This document shows, piece by piece, positions 17,764 through 26,904 of a stretch of DNA of 55,942 nucleotides (position 1 is the stretch's first letter; every line of letters begins with the position of its first letter). Origin of the DNA: CALAGJ01 sp964293305 (GTDB lineage: Bacteria > Bacteroidota > Bacteroidia > Chitinophagales > Chitinophagaceae); the NCBI GenBank assembly GCA_964293305.1, contig CAXYYO010000022.1, forward strand, positions 1-55,942. Reading direction: 5' to 3'. A model generated the notes under the pieces. The model made no database searches. It had not been told where the DNA came from and saw only the letters and a list, made by a program, of their open reading frames with translations. The position numbers were made by a program, and so were the translations under genes.

Positions 17764-19080
17764 ATGCAAACAGCTTCTAAGAAAATCATTAATGCTTGGT
17801 GCATGTATGATTGGGCAAACAGTACCTATAATTTAGTAATTACAACTACATTTTTCCCTATCTATTTTACTGCGGTTACAAAAAATTTTTTTGGCAGTGA
17901 TGAGGTCCCATTTTTAGGTCGTACCTATCTTAGTAGCTCATTGTATAATTATACCCTTGCGGCCACATATTTAATCATTGCCCTTTGTTATCCTGTACTA
18001 GCATCTATAGCTGATAGCAGGGGAAACAAAAAAATGTTTATGCGTTTTTTCTGTTATATGGGAGCAATTGGATGTAGTGCTCTATATTGGTTTACCGGTG
18101 ATAATATCGGGTTTGGAATCATCAGCTTTATGCTTGCAGCTGGGGGCTATGTGGGAAGTTTGGTTTTTTATAATGCTTTTCTTCCTGAAATAGCAGCTCC
18201 TGAAGACAGAGATCGGGTAAGTGCAAGGGGCTATAGCTTTGGATATGTGGGTAGTGTATTAATGCAAATTATTGGTTTTATACTTGTTATAACAATTGCC
18301 TCAGATCCATTTACAGCTCCTCGTATTACATTTTTATTGGTAGGCATTTGGTGGTTAGCTTTTGCTCAAATTACATTTAAAAATGTGCCTGAAATTAACA
18401 TCTCCTCTGTTTCGAAAGGAAATATGATTAGGGAGGGATTTAAAGAAATGAAATCCGTATATATAAAGGTAAAAGAGATGCCTGTTTTGAAAAATTTTCT
18501 GAGGGCATTCTTTTTTTATAGTATGGGCGTACAAACGGTAATGCTTGCAGCCACACTATTTGCGGCTAAAGTGTTATTATTAGATGATACTAAATTAATT
18601 ATTACTGTTGTTATCATTCAATTGGTAGCTATACCGGGAGCTATACTTATGAGTAGGCTTGCCCATCGCTTTGGAAATATTATTGTATTACTCGGTGTTG
18701 TTGTTTTATGGATAGCGATATGTATAGCAGGATATCAGGCAGCGGAGTTTAAAGAAAACGGGGGTGATCCGGAATACTATTTTTATGGTTTATCGGTAGC
18801 CGTTGGTCTTGTAATGGGGGGCATTCAAAGCTTAAGCCGTAGCACTTTTTCAAAGATGATGCCTCCCACAAAGGATACAGCATCTTTCTTTACCTACTAT
18901 GATTTTACTGAAAAAATTGCCATAGTATTAGGAATGCTTTCATTTGGCTATATTGAAGAGTTAACAGGCAGTATGAAATACAGCCTATTGAGTTTGATTA
19001 TCTTTTTTCTTTTAGGATTTATATGGTTGATGATGGCTTTGGGGAAGCAAAGAAAAAATACAAAAAACTTGGCATTATAG
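17764..19080 (+). CDS. UMF1-type (Atg22-like) MFS transporter
   Basis: This 438-aa integral membrane protein has the N-terminal motif NAWCMYDWANSTYNLVITTT of the UMF1 family of the major facilitator superfamily. It also has a conserved SLSRSTFSKMMPP loop and the late FFTYYDFTEKIAIVLG segment. Yeast Atg22, a vacuolar amino-acid exporter, belongs to this group; the bacterial members have no proven substrate. It follows the POT gene in the same direction, which might suggest export of amino acids from imported peptides, but this is inference only. Confidence 0.88.
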   Translation: MQTASKKIINAWCMYDWANSTYNLVITTTFFPIYFTAVTKNFFGSDEVPFLGRTYLSSSLYNYTLAATYLIIALCYPVLASIADSRGNKKMFMRFFCYMGAIGCSALYWFTGDNIGFGIISFMLAAGGYVGSLVFYNAFLPEIAAPEDRDRVSARGYSFGYVGSVLMQIIGFILVITIASDPFTAPRITFLLVGIWWLAFAQITFKNVPEINISSVSKGNMIREGFKEMKSVYIKVKEMPVLKNFLRAFFFYSMGVQTVMLAATLFAAKVLLLDDTKLIITVVIIQLVAIPGAILMSRLAHRFGNIIVLLGVVVLWIAICIAGYQAAEFKENGGDPEYYFYGLSVAVGLVMGGIQSLSRSTFSKMMPPTKDTASFFTYYDFTEKIAIVLGMLSFGYIEELTGSMKYSLLSLIIFFLLGFIWLMMALGKQRKNTKNLAL

Positions 19081-19104
19081 ATTTTAAATAATTATTCCGA
19101 AAAC

Positions 19105-19674
19105 TCATTTCAAAAACTTCAAAATCTCATCGCTATCCGGCTTTACATTACTGCTAAAATGTTTTAATAAATTACCATTAGCATCGATTAAAAACTTGTT
19201 GAAATTCCATGAAATTTCCGCATCTAATACACCGTTCTCTGATTTATTACACAAGTATTTATAAATAGGTGTTGTGTTAGCTCCCTTTACATCAACACGG
19301 GTAGTGAGGGGGAAACTCACACCAAAGTTTTTCTCACAAAAAGCCTTTATTTCATTATTGTCTTGGTATTCCTGTCCACCAAAGTTATCTGAAGGGAAAC
19401 CTACAATTACTAATTTGTCTTTGTATGTTTCATAAACTTGTTGTAGGGCTTTGTATTGGGGTGTATAGCCGCACATAGAAGCTGTGTTTACAACCATAAT
19501 CATTTTCCCTTTAAAATCAGCAAAATTGATTGTTTCACCATCTAAGGATTCTATTGTAAAATCATAAATAGAATGAGCAACTGTTGCCACCGGGGTCACA
19601 TTTGTTTCAGGAGTTTTATTCATACAAAAAGCACTTAATAATAACATGGAAAGCAAAAAAGCTATATTTTTCAT
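19105..19674 (-). CDS. Glutathione peroxidase-like thiol peroxidase
   Basis: This 189-aa exported protein has a hydrophobic N-terminus with a short polar linker rich in T and P. The GPx fold carries the peroxidatic Cys at C68 (VVNTASMCGYTPQY), so it is a Cys rather than selenocysteine enzyme. The usual FPCNQFG segment reads FPSDNFGGQE. A second Cys in EIKAFCEKNFG is placed like the resolving Cys of thioredoxin-dependent members. WNFNKFLID supplies the active-site Trp and Asn. It reduces peroxides, probably in the periplasm. It is convergent with the upstream MFS gene. Confidence 0.92.
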   Translation of the reverse strand: MKNIAFLLSMLLLSAFCMNKTPETNVTPVATVAHSIYDFTIESLDGETINFADFKGKMIMVVNTASMCGYTPQYKALQQVYETYKDKLVIVGFPSDNFGGQEYQDNNEIKAFCEKNFGVSFPLTTRVDVKGANTTPIYKYLCNKSENGVLDAEISWNFNKFLIDANGNLLKHFSSNVKPDSDEILKFLK

Positions 19675-19712
19675 TTGTAATTTTTTTTATAACAATTTAT
19701 AATCTAATAAGT

Positions 19713-21116
19713 TTACTCCATTTCGAAACAACCAATATCCGGTGTTTGATCACTCCTTTTTTGCCCAAGAATATCAACGATTACTGAGGTTCCAATTCCC
19801 GCATTATTACATGGAGAAATGGGGCTCAATGAAAAATCAAAAATATTATTTTCATAATCAATCAGATTAAAGTTTGGATCGTTGCTATTGATACTATTTT
19901 CAAATTCAACACCAGATTGATCGAAAGTATTACTATAAAATACATTCCGAAAATTGGTACTAACTCCGGCGCCAAATACTGTACTATTTATTTCATTCTC
20001 AACAAGACCACCAGAGCCATAAAAGATACAATTCGTAAAATTGCCATTAAGTGGATATTGGTTCAATGCATTATCCTGGTCGGTTAAGAAAGCTACAGGA
20101 CCATCATGTGCTATTAAAAAATTGCTATAAGTAACCACAGTACAATGGTTAAAATTGTAATTCCCCCCTGCAAAGAAAATATTATTCAATTGGCAATTGC
20201 TGATCTGGCAGTTTACTGCATTTATGTTGCTATTTATGGCAGCAATACCATAGGCCAACTGGTTATCTATCACACATCCATTTAGAGTTAATTGAGCTTG
20301 CCCATTTCCAAAAATTTGAATTCCTGATACACCATTTTGAATACTTACATAATTTAATTGATTGTTGTAGGAACTATTGCTAAAAATTATACCGGGCCAA
20401 CTCCCAGGAAATGTACTGTAAGGTTCATCTAACCTACTTCCAGAAAGGCGGATGCGTGTACTATCAAAAAAATTACCTTCGGCATGCAGGCTTCCATTGA
20501 TTAATAAAGCAGCGTTTGCATCAAAATAAATTGATGTGCCTTCGGCAATGGTTAATGTGGCGCCTTCGGCAATGGTTAATGGGTTTTGTATAACTATCGG
20601 TAAATCATTGGAAAAACTGGTGTCTTTTGAAATAAGACCGCCCACTAGCCATCTGGCATTTCTACCTTCAGCATTGAGTTGAACAAATTGTTCATTGCTA
20701 TTCCATGCTATGCGAATGCTATCTCTTACTAAAAACGGAAGTGCCAAACCTGAGGTTGGAATAAGTGTAGATACAAATACATAAATACTATCGCCTGCGG
20801 CAATTTCAATATTTGAAAAACTTACACCAGGTACTCCATTAACATTCATTTGAAACACGGAAGCACTGCCGCCGGAAAGATTTAAAGAGGTAAGTAAAAG
20901 ATTTTGATCATTCCCGTTAAATATTTTAAGAGATTGAGTAATAGATCCACTTCCTGTAAATAATTTTCCAAAACTTAGTGTATCTGCAGAAGTAAAAAGC
21001 AACGCATCTTTATTGGTGGTGATACTCTCTTTATTGCATGCTGATAAAATGAGTATTAATGCGACACTCCAAACTGATAAACTACTAATAAATGATTTTG
21101 CCATCCGTTCAAACAT
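19713..21116 (-). CDS. Beta-helix surface lipoprotein (choice-of-anchor Q-like)
   Basis: This 467-aa lipoprotein has its lipobox at LILSACNKES. An N-terminal Ig-like region (about 35-150) precedes a right-handed parallel beta-helix (about 155-440) with the rung-like repeats LTIAEGATLTIAEG, LNGCVIDNQLAYGIAAINS and VNCQISNCQLNNIFFAGGNY. The end, GQKRSDQTPDIGCFEM, is the typical close of choice-of-anchor Q proteins. It is likely attached to the outer membrane and may bind or cleave polysaccharide, but no catalytic site is evident. An inner ATG at 21104 (MAKSF) gives a cleaner signal peptide and is equally possible. A weak -7 box (TTTCTTTG, 21121-21128) is upstream. Confidence 0.8.
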   Translation of the reverse strand: MFERMAKSFISSLSVWSVALILILSACNKESITTNKDALLFTSADTLSFGKLFTGSGSITQSLKIFNGNDQNLLLTSLNLSGGSASVFQMNVNGVPGVSFSNIEIAAGDSIYVFVSTLIPTSGLALPFLVRDSIRIAWNSNEQFVQLNAEGRNARWLVGGLISKDTSFSNDLPIVIQNPLTIAEGATLTIAEGTSIYFDANAALLINGSLHAEGNFFDSTRIRLSGSRLDEPYSTFPGSWPGIIFSNSSYNNQLNYVSIQNGVSGIQIFGNGQAQLTLNGCVIDNQLAYGIAAINSNINAVNCQISNCQLNNIFFAGGNYNFNHCTVVTYSNFLIAHDGPVAFLTDQDNALNQYPLNGNFTNCIFYGSGGLVENEINSTVFGAGVSTNFRNVFYSNTFDQSGVEFENSINSNDPNFNLIDYENNIFDFSLSPISPCNNAGIGTSVIVDILGQKRSDQTPDIGCFEME

Positions 21117-21209
21117 AAGGCAAAGAAAAAATATTCATCATTAACTCAAAAAAAATCAGCTAGACAAACAGAATCGCAAATATTTAGTCAGCAAACTGTG
21201 GTAATATAA

Positions 21210-21243
21210 TTTATGTTTCGGTGTGGACATAAATATAATTTTG
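21210..21243 (+). promoter_or_regulatory. Orphan promoter-like site with inverted repeat
   Basis: A perfect inverted repeat TTTATGT-N10-ACATAAA (21210-21233) is followed by TAATTTTG (21236-21243), an exact TAnnTTTG match on the plus strand. No plus-strand gene lies downstream; a transcript would run antisense into lysC. It could be a regulated small-RNA promoter or chance. Confidence 0.3.
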
Positions 21244-21367
21244 TATCTTCTTCAAGTCAATCAAATTAATTTTTGCTTAAATACAAATTTTCCAACAACT
21301 TCTACCCTATACTTTTAACAACTCAACTGACCCTTTTAAAATTCCAATAACCTTAAAAAATAGTCTG

Positions 21368-22636
21368 CTAAACCACGCTATACAGCACTTGCACGGTGTT
21401 TGGTTTTTGCTGAATGAGTACAATATTTTTTCCTGCTTTCATACTATCCAACAGTGTTTTGTTGTAATGCCTTATGGTGAGTAGCTCTAAGCTTTTCTCT
21501 ACCTGTACATCAAAATGAAAGCCTGCTGCTGCGGCCAGCTGTGCTGTTTTTTCTGAACGGTCATCAATACACACTTGTATGCTGATGGCTCCAGTTTGTA
21601 TGAGGTTTGGTTTAATATGATGTTTTGCAAAAATTTCATATAAATCACTCATAGGTTTTTCGCCAACAAATGAAAAATCCGGACTGCTCAAGTGGAGTAA
21701 AGCCTGATCTTTTTTTATGATGATAATTGGTGGTAAATCTTTTACTTGTTTTTTATGAATTGTGGTGCCGGGCAGGGTGGGGTCAAAAAAGCATTTTACC
21801 AAGAGTGGAATGCCTTTGTTTTGAAGTGGTTTAATAGTTTTGGGATGTATAACTTGAGCTCCATAATAGGCCATTTCAATTACTTCATCAAAGCTCAGTT
21901 CGGGTATGAGTTGCGCTTCAGGAAATTGTTTAGGGTCTGCATTCAATACACCGGTTACATCCTTCCAAATGGTTTGACTTTCTGCATCCAGTATGTTTGC
22001 AAAAATGGCAGCGGAGTAATCACTGCCCTCTCTGCCCAGTGTAGTACTTTCATTTTCATCTGTACAGCCAATAAAACCCTGTGTGATGATGATATTTGCT
22101 TTTTCAAAAAGTGCTGAAGCACGCTCTATTATTTGCTTCTGACTTAGCTCCCAGTTGATGCCTGCATCCCTAAAGTTATCGTCTGTGCGAAGTACATCTC
22201 TTACATCCAGCCAATTATTTTCTACACCCATTTCATTCAAGTAATAACTGATAATGATGGTACTCATTAACTCACCTGCGCATACAATCTGATCATAATA
22301 ATAATCGTATGATCTCACAGGTTTATCCTGAATCAGCCATTCTACTTCTGTAAAAATTTCTTTGAGGTGCGCTTCGCAATGGTTGTAGTGCGTTACTAAT
22401 AAATATTTGGCCGTAGTAAGGTGCTGCTGTTTGATAGTATTAAAAAGCAGCAATGCTTCTTCTTTATTGCCCTCATAAAAATTTTCTACTACTTTTTCTA
22501 AAGCATTGGTGGTCTTGCCCATGGCAGATATTATGATGACCAACTGCTCCCCTGAAAAAGATTGTACAATTGTCTTTACATTTTGAATTCTTTCAAAACT
22601 GTTTACACTGGCGCCACCAAATTTGAAAACTTTCAT
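21368..22636 (-). CDS. lysC: Monofunctional aspartate kinase
   Basis: This 422-aa protein starts with the aspartokinase signature MKVFKFGGASV and has the catalytic-domain motifs IIISAMGKTTNAL, TLGREGSDYSAAI and IWKDVTGVLNADP. The C-terminal about 120 residues form the ACT-type regulatory region. It phosphorylates aspartate, opening synthesis of lysine/diaminopimelate, threonine and methionine; dapA of the lysine branch is at 54427. No homoserine dehydrogenase domain is fused. It is divergent from fbp, and a TATCTTTG box (22678-22685) lies 41 bp upstream of the ATG. Confidence 0.93.
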   Translation of the reverse strand: MKVFKFGGASVNSFERIQNVKTIVQSFSGEQLVIIISAMGKTTNALEKVVENFYEGNKEEALLLFNTIKQQHLTTAKYLLVTHYNHCEAHLKEIFTEVEWLIQDKPVRSYDYYYDQIVCAGELMSTIIISYYLNEMGVENNWLDVRDVLRTDDNFRDAGINWELSQKQIIERASALFEKANIIITQGFIGCTDENESTTLGREGSDYSAAIFANILDAESQTIWKDVTGVLNADPKQFPEAQLIPELSFDEVIEMAYYGAQVIHPKTIKPLQNKGIPLLVKCFFDPTLPGTTIHKKQVKDLPPIIIIKKDQALLHLSSPDFSFVGEKPMSDLYEIFAKHHIKPNLIQTGAISIQVCIDDRSEKTAQLAAAAGFHFDVQVEKSLELLTIRHYNKTLLDSMKAGKNIVLIQQKPNTVQVLYSVV

Positions 22637-22677
22637 CTGTTTATTAAAAATATTTTAATCAATTTTTCAAAATTGTA

Positions 22678-22685
22678 CAAAGATA
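22678..22685 (-). promoter_or_regulatory. -7 box of the lysC promoter
   Basis: TATCTTTG on the minus strand is an exact TAnnTTTG match. A TTTG (22702-22705, minus) lies 16 bp further upstream as a possible -33 element, slightly closer than usual. Confidence 0.5.
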
Positions 22686-22720
22686 GGTTCTGGCGGTAAA
22701 GCAAATTTGCTGATAGCCAC

Positions 22721-22728
22721 TACATTTG
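22721..22728 (+). promoter_or_regulatory. -7 box of the fbp promoter
   Basis: TACATTTG is an exact TAnnTTTG match 23 bp before the fbp ATG. It lies about 35 bp from the divergent lysC -7 box, so the two promoters share a compact control region. Confidence 0.5.
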
Positions 22729-22751
22729 CATTTCAATAATTATTTGCCATT

Positions 22752-23762
22752 ATGACTGTAAATCGGCGCATACTCACTTTAGATGAATTTACCATTCAGC
22801 AATTTCGTACCATTCCAAATGCCACTGGAGAGTTAAGTACCTTATTAAGAGATATTGGCCTTGCAGGTAAGCGTATAAATACAGAAGTAAACAAGGCTGG
22901 TCTTGTGGATATACTGGGGGATGCCGGTAATGTAAATGTACAAGGGGAAGAGGTAAAAAAGTTAGATGTATATGCCAATAATCAATTGATTGGAGTACTA
23001 CGTCATGGTATAAGTTGTGCTGGTATAGGCAGTGAGGAAATGGATGATGTTGTTGTGTTTGATGATGAGGTAAGTAATAACAGCAAGTATGTGGTCATGT
23101 TTGATCCATTGGATGGCAGTAGCAATATTGATGTAAATGTATCTATCGGTACCATATTCGGAGTGTATAGGAGGGTGAGTGAAATAGGTAAACCCTGCAC
23201 TATGGAAGATTTTCTGCAACCTGGTGTGCGCCAAGTAGCTGCGGGTTATATAGTGTATGGTTCATCTACTATGTATGTATATGCAACACGCAGGGGCGTG
23301 AATGGATTTACATTAGACCCTTCTATTGGGGAATATTGCCTCAGCCATCCAGATATAAAAGTGCCTGTAGATGGTAAGATATACAGCGTGAATCATGGCA
23401 ACTATTACCAATATGATAAGCAAGTACAGGATTATATTGAATGTTGTCAAAAGAAAACAAAGGATACCGGAGGTCCATATACCAATCGATATGTGGGCAG
23501 TATGGTGGCAGATTTACATCGTACCTTAATTAAAGGAGGCGTTTTTTATTATCCCGGCACAACTGGCAAGCCGGAAGGTAAACTCAGATTAATGTATGAA
23601 TGTAATCCCTTCGCCTTTATTATAGAAGTGGCAGGTGGTAAAGCTACAAGTGGTATACAACGTATTCTTGATATACAACCTACCAATCTGCATCAGCGTA
23701 CACCATTATTTATAGGAAGTACAAATATGGTAGATGAATGTCTTACTTATTTGCAAGCCTAA
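22752..23762 (+). CDS. fbp: Fructose-1,6-bisphosphatase, class I
   Basis: This 336-aa enzyme of gluconeogenesis shows the metal-binding signature FDPLDGSSNIDVN and IGTIFGVYRR, then YVGSMVADLHRTLIKGGVFYYP and GKLRLMYECNPFAFIIEVAGGKAT, which bind the sugar phosphate. It hydrolyses fructose-1,6-bisphosphate to fructose-6-phosphate in the cytoplasm. The length matches the class I family. It is transcribed divergently from lysC. Confidence 0.97.
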   Translation: MTVNRRILTLDEFTIQQFRTIPNATGELSTLLRDIGLAGKRINTEVNKAGLVDILGDAGNVNVQGEEVKKLDVYANNQLIGVLRHGISCAGIGSEEMDDVVVFDDEVSNNSKYVVMFDPLDGSSNIDVNVSIGTIFGVYRRVSEIGKPCTMEDFLQPGVRQVAAGYIVYGSSTMYVYATRRGVNGFTLDPSIGEYCLSHPDIKVPVDGKIYSVNHGNYYQYDKQVQDYIECCQKKTKDTGGPYTNRYVGSMVADLHRTLIKGGVFYYPGTTGKPEGKLRLMYECNPFAFIIEVAGGKATSGIQRILDIQPTNLHQRTPLFIGSTNMVDECLTYLQA

Positions 23763-23779
23763 TGGTTTGAAGAAAAGTA

Positions 23780-24895
23780 TTATACACCATCTTGGTATAT
23801 ATGCAGACATTTTTGATAATAAACTTCGGTTGAATAATGCTTGTCAAAACAGGCATGCATTTTTTCTTCTAAATGGTTTTGATTTTGCGTAGCAAGGTTG
23901 CGTATTTTATCACACCATTTTTCTACACTCATATCCTCAGCAACAAATTCCGGGAAATCATTTTGTATTTGCTGCACTACTTCGCCGGTTTTGGAAGCTA
24001 TAAAAGGGAGGCCATGAGCAAGATATTCTATGAGTACCAATGGGCCCGATTCAAATATAGAACAATGTAATGCCATATCGTATTGATATAATTGCTCTTG
24101 CACATTTGTGATACCGGTTTTTATAGTTATAGCTTTTGTCAATTGATGCGTATCAATATACCTTAACACACTGTGGTAATAGGCCTCATCATTTACATGA
24201 CCAATAATGGTGAGGTGCATATTTTTTTGGCTTTGCTGCATAGCATAATGAAGTAATTCTATTGCAAACAGTATATTTTTATTTTCAGTAAAATTTGCAG
24301 TAATCAATAGTTGAAGTGTATCAGTAGCCTGCACAGTCTGCACTTTACTCTCATGTTTTAAAATAATATTTTGGAGTAAAAAAACCTGCTGCGTTGGTAG
24401 TTCTACCTGTTTAATTGCCCATGCTACTATCGACTGCGATACGGCAATAAAATTTATAGTTCGGAGTATTTTTTTTTGTTCTTTGCCTACGGCAAATGTT
24501 TCATCGTAAGCGCCATGATGTTCCTGATAAAATATTTTCGCTTTTATGCCGCCTATTTGCAGTGCCAGCCATATATACCGCATATTATGATAGCCATGTA
24601 TATGTATAATATTATACTGCCTGAGTAGCCGATTGAGCTGCCAAATTTTTATTGGATTGTATTTCCATTTTCTATGCAATACAAGCAGCTTAACCTCAGG
24701 ATGTATTTGCAATGCAAGCTTCCCCTTTGATACTGTTGTCATAATATGCACCGTGTGCCCTTTTGCAGCAAAAAGAGCAGATTGCGTAAGTAGGATTCTT
24801 TCTGCGCCACCGGGCTCAAGTCGGTCTATTAAATGTACTATTTTAAAAATGGTATGCTGCACGCTGTGAAGATAAGCGATTGGCAGCTGCTTCAT
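23780..24895 (-). CDS. Glycosyltransferase, GT4-like
   Basis: This 371-aa protein has the GT-B layout. The N-terminal half starts near FKIVHLIDRLEPGGAERIL, with the glycine-rich loop binding the acceptor. The C-terminal half has the nucleotide-sugar region ITANFTENKNILFAIELLHY and the ESGPLVLIEYLAHGLPFIAS motif with the E-x7-E pair of GT4 enzymes. It probably adds a sugar to a lipid-linked or surface glycan; donor and acceptor cannot be told. It is convergent with fbp and divergent from the EamA transporter. Confidence 0.85.
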   Translation of the reverse strand: MKQLPIAYLHSVQHTIFKIVHLIDRLEPGGAERILLTQSALFAAKGHTVHIMTTVSKGKLALQIHPEVKLLVLHRKWKYNPIKIWQLNRLLRQYNIIHIHGYHNMRYIWLALQIGGIKAKIFYQEHHGAYDETFAVGKEQKKILRTINFIAVSQSIVAWAIKQVELPTQQVFLLQNIILKHESKVQTVQATDTLQLLITANFTENKNILFAIELLHYAMQQSQKNMHLTIIGHVNDEAYYHSVLRYIDTHQLTKAITIKTGITNVQEQLYQYDMALHCSIFESGPLVLIEYLAHGLPFIASKTGEVVQQIQNDFPEFVAEDMSVEKWCDKIRNLATQNQNHLEEKMHACFDKHYSTEVYYQKCLHIYQDGV

Positions 24896-24972
24896 ATTCT
24901 CCGCTAATCTTGTAGTTGTACGATGCGTTTTCTTCAGGTTTGCTTAAGTTAAGATGCAATACATTCGCAGCC

Positions 24973-25872
24973 ATGCCATCAAAGGTTTTTAAAGCCCATG
25001 CAGCAGTACTTGCTGCCAACGTTTTTTTCGGTATTAATTTTCTTACTGTAAAGTATGTGGTACCTTCACCTCTGGCACCCATCACATTAAATATTTTAAG
25101 GGTATCTGGAGCGCTATTCTTGTTTTGGTTGCTCTATGCTATAAAACCAAATAAAGCGAGCATTCAGCGCAAGCATATACCACGTTTTATAACCTGTGCC
25201 ATTACGGGTGTGGCCATCAATCAAATATTATTTATAAAAGGGCTTTCACTTACTTCTACTACACATGCATCACTATTAATACTTGGTACACCTATAGCAA
25301 TTATTTTCATTGCTGCTTTAGTACTAAACGAGAAAATTACTGTATTAAAAATGATTGGATTAAGCATGGGTATAGCTGGGGCTACAATACTTATATTACT
25401 CAAAGAAAATAGTAAGCAGGCTTCAGATGTAATTACAGGAGATATACTCATTATACTCAATGCAATTTCTTATGCTTTATATTTAGTATTAGTAAGGCCC
25501 CTTATGCAGGAATATAGTGCTATACATGTAACCCGTTGGGTATTTACCATAGGTGCATGTATGATGATTCCTTATGGATGGAGTTCATTTAATTCCACAG
25601 AGTGGCAAGCTATAAGTGCCATTCAATGGGGAGCCATATCAATCGTAGTGATATGTGGTACATTTCTGGCTTATTTATTCAATATTTATGGAGTAAAAAA
25701 TATAGGCCCCTCAGCTACTGGGGCCTATATTTATACTCAACCTATATTTGCTACTACACTAGCTATATTTTTTGCTGGTGAATCTTATAGTGTATTAAAA
25801 TTTGTTGCCGCTTTACTTATATTTTCTGGTGTGTACCTCGCAAATTTTTATAAACCTCCAACTGATAGCTGA
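24973..25872 (+). CDS. EamA (DMT) family transporter
   Basis: This 299-aa protein is taken from the ATG at 24973 (MPSKVFKAHAAVLAANVFFG); the longer frame begins with a TTG only 20 bp from the divergent glycosyltransferase start. It has ten predicted helices formed by two EamA repeats. The first contains FFGINFLTVKYVVP, the second ILNAISYALYLVLVRPLM with the end GPSATGAYIYTQPIFATTLA. Members export or import small metabolites such as amino acids; substrate unknown. Confidence 0.88.
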   Translation: MPSKVFKAHAAVLAANVFFGINFLTVKYVVPSPLAPITLNILRVSGALFLFWLLYAIKPNKASIQRKHIPRFITCAITGVAINQILFIKGLSLTSTTHASLLILGTPIAIIFIAALVLNEKITVLKMIGLSMGIAGATILILLKENSKQASDVITGDILIILNAISYALYLVLVRPLMQEYSAIHVTRWVFTIGACMMIPYGWSSFNSTEWQAISAIQWGAISIVVICGTFLAYLFNIYGVKNIGPSATGAYIYTQPIFATTLAIFFAGESYSVLKFVAALLIFSGVYLANFYKPPTDS

Positions 25873-25892
25873 TTTTTAAGGCTGGTTTTGTT

Positions 25893-25976
25893 TGGCTGAC
25901 CAATATATCGTTTGTATCTGGCACACCATATTTTTTGTTGTAATTACGATGAATAGTATAAAATTATCTTTTTCAT
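25893..25976 (-). pseudogene. Decayed third copy of the small secreted protein
   Basis: This segment matches pieces of the two intact copies that follow on the same strand. The 5' end (MKKII signal-peptide region, minus strand) is like the copy at 26456. A middle piece (TATCTGGCACACCATATTTT on the plus strand) is like the copy at 25990. A short third piece covers the region after AKYIGQPF. Two internal deletions and a lost T in the signal-peptide region break the frame, so only about 84 bp of a roughly 425-bp gene remains. Its mosaic nature suggests recombination among the tandem copies. Confidence 0.7.
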
Positions 25977-25989
25977 TTTTAAAATGAAT

Positions 25990-26418
25990 TTATTGCATAT
26001 CTTGTAACCATATATCGTAAATAATAGCTGTAGAGTACAATGTTGATGCCGCCGCACTCCATTTGCCCCTATTATTCCCAATAACTTCGTCCGATTTATG
26101 AGTATCCAAATAAGGATACCAAAAAACTTTTAAACATGGATAAGTCAGATAAATTTCTTCTTGATTTAACGGGAAGTAAAATGCAAAGGAAGTAGAAGTT
26201 TCTGTATATCTGCGATAAGAAAAATGTGCAAAAGGTGAAAACCATTTAATCTTCAGTTTTAAATCGGCCTGTAGTTTAGAAAATGGCTGGCCAATATATT
26301 TTGCTTTATTAGCTACTACTTCGTGTAAATATGCTAAGGTATCTGGCACACCATATTTTTGTGCATGGGTTACCTGCTTAATAGAGAGAATCATTATGAG
26401 TAGGATAATTTTTTTCAT
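25990..26418 (-). CDS. Small secreted protein, tandem copy 1
   Basis: This 142-aa protein has a signal peptide ending THAQ. The mature part of about 120 residues contains KYGVPDTLAYLHEVVANKAK, IGQPFSKLQADLKLKIK, FYFPLNQEEIYLTYPCL, VFWYPYLD and GKWSAAASTLYSTAIIYD. No family is recognised. It is about 90% identical to the neighbour at 26456 through the mature region, while the signal peptides and last residues differ, a pattern of duplication with gene conversion. It follows that copy by 37 bp and lies in the same unit as the JAMM-like lipoprotein. Tandem copies of a small secreted protein behind a larger surface protein recall immunity genes, but this is only a hypothesis. Confidence 0.75.
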   Translation of the reverse strand: MKKIILLIMILSIKQVTHAQKYGVPDTLAYLHEVVANKAKYIGQPFSKLQADLKLKIKWFSPFAHFSYRRYTETSTSFAFYFPLNQEEIYLTYPCLKVFWYPYLDTHKSDEVIGNNRGKWSAAASTLYSTAIIYDIWLQDMQ

Positions 26419-26455
26419 ACTTGCTCTGGCCTTTGAAAGAAAATCTTATTTATAT

Positions 26456-26878
26456 TTAATCAAACACTCTCATATCGTAAATAATAGCTGTAGAGTACAA
26501 TGTTGATGCCGCCGCACTCCATTTGCCCCTATTAATCCCAATAACTTCGTCCGATTTATGTATATCCAAATAAGGATACCAAAAAACCTCTAAACATGGA
26601 TAAGTCAAATAAATCTCTTCTTGATTCAGCGGGAAATAGAAACAAAAATCAGTAGAAGTTTCTGTATTTATACGATAAGAAAAATGTGCATCAGGCCGAA
26701 ATTGTTTTATCTTCAGTTTTAAATCGGCCTGTAGTTTAGAAAATGGTTGACCAATATATTTTGCTTTATTAGCTACTACTTCGTGTAAATATGCCAATGT
26801 ATCGGGTACGCCATACTTTTGTGCACTTACATTTTTTGTTGTAATTACGATGAATAGTATAAAAATTATCTTTTTCAT
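26456..26878 (-). CDS. Small secreted protein, tandem copy 2
   Basis: This 140-aa protein has a signal peptide ending VSAQ and a mature region nearly identical to copy 1 (25990-26418). The core begins KYGVPDTLAYLHEVVANKAK and ends KWSAAASTLYSTAIIYD. Differences cluster at QFRPD for WFSPF, RINTETSTDFC for RRYTETSTSFA, and the last five to seven residues. It begins 26 bp after the stop of the lipoprotein gene, which suggests co-transcription. Conserved aromatic and acidic residues (WYPYLD) suggest a folded domain rather than a peptide. Function unknown. Confidence 0.75.
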   Translation of the reverse strand: MKKIIFILFIVITTKNVSAQKYGVPDTLAYLHEVVANKAKYIGQPFSKLQADLKLKIKQFRPDAHFSYRINTETSTDFCFYFPLNQEEIYLTYPCLEVFWYPYLDIHKSDEVIGINRGKWSAAASTLYSTAIIYDMRVFD

Positions 26879-26904
26879 TTTTTTCTCTGTTTAAAATTAA
26901 TAAA

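Noticed and set aside
20539..20580. Near-duplicate 20-base unit (CTTCGGCAATGGTTAA)
   Set aside because: It encodes two consecutive TIAEG rungs of the beta-helix and is ordinary internal protein repetition.
22640..22750. Lysine riboswitch upstream of lysC
   Set aside because: The leader is only about 35 bases from the -7 box to the ATG, far too short for the roughly 170-base aptamer.
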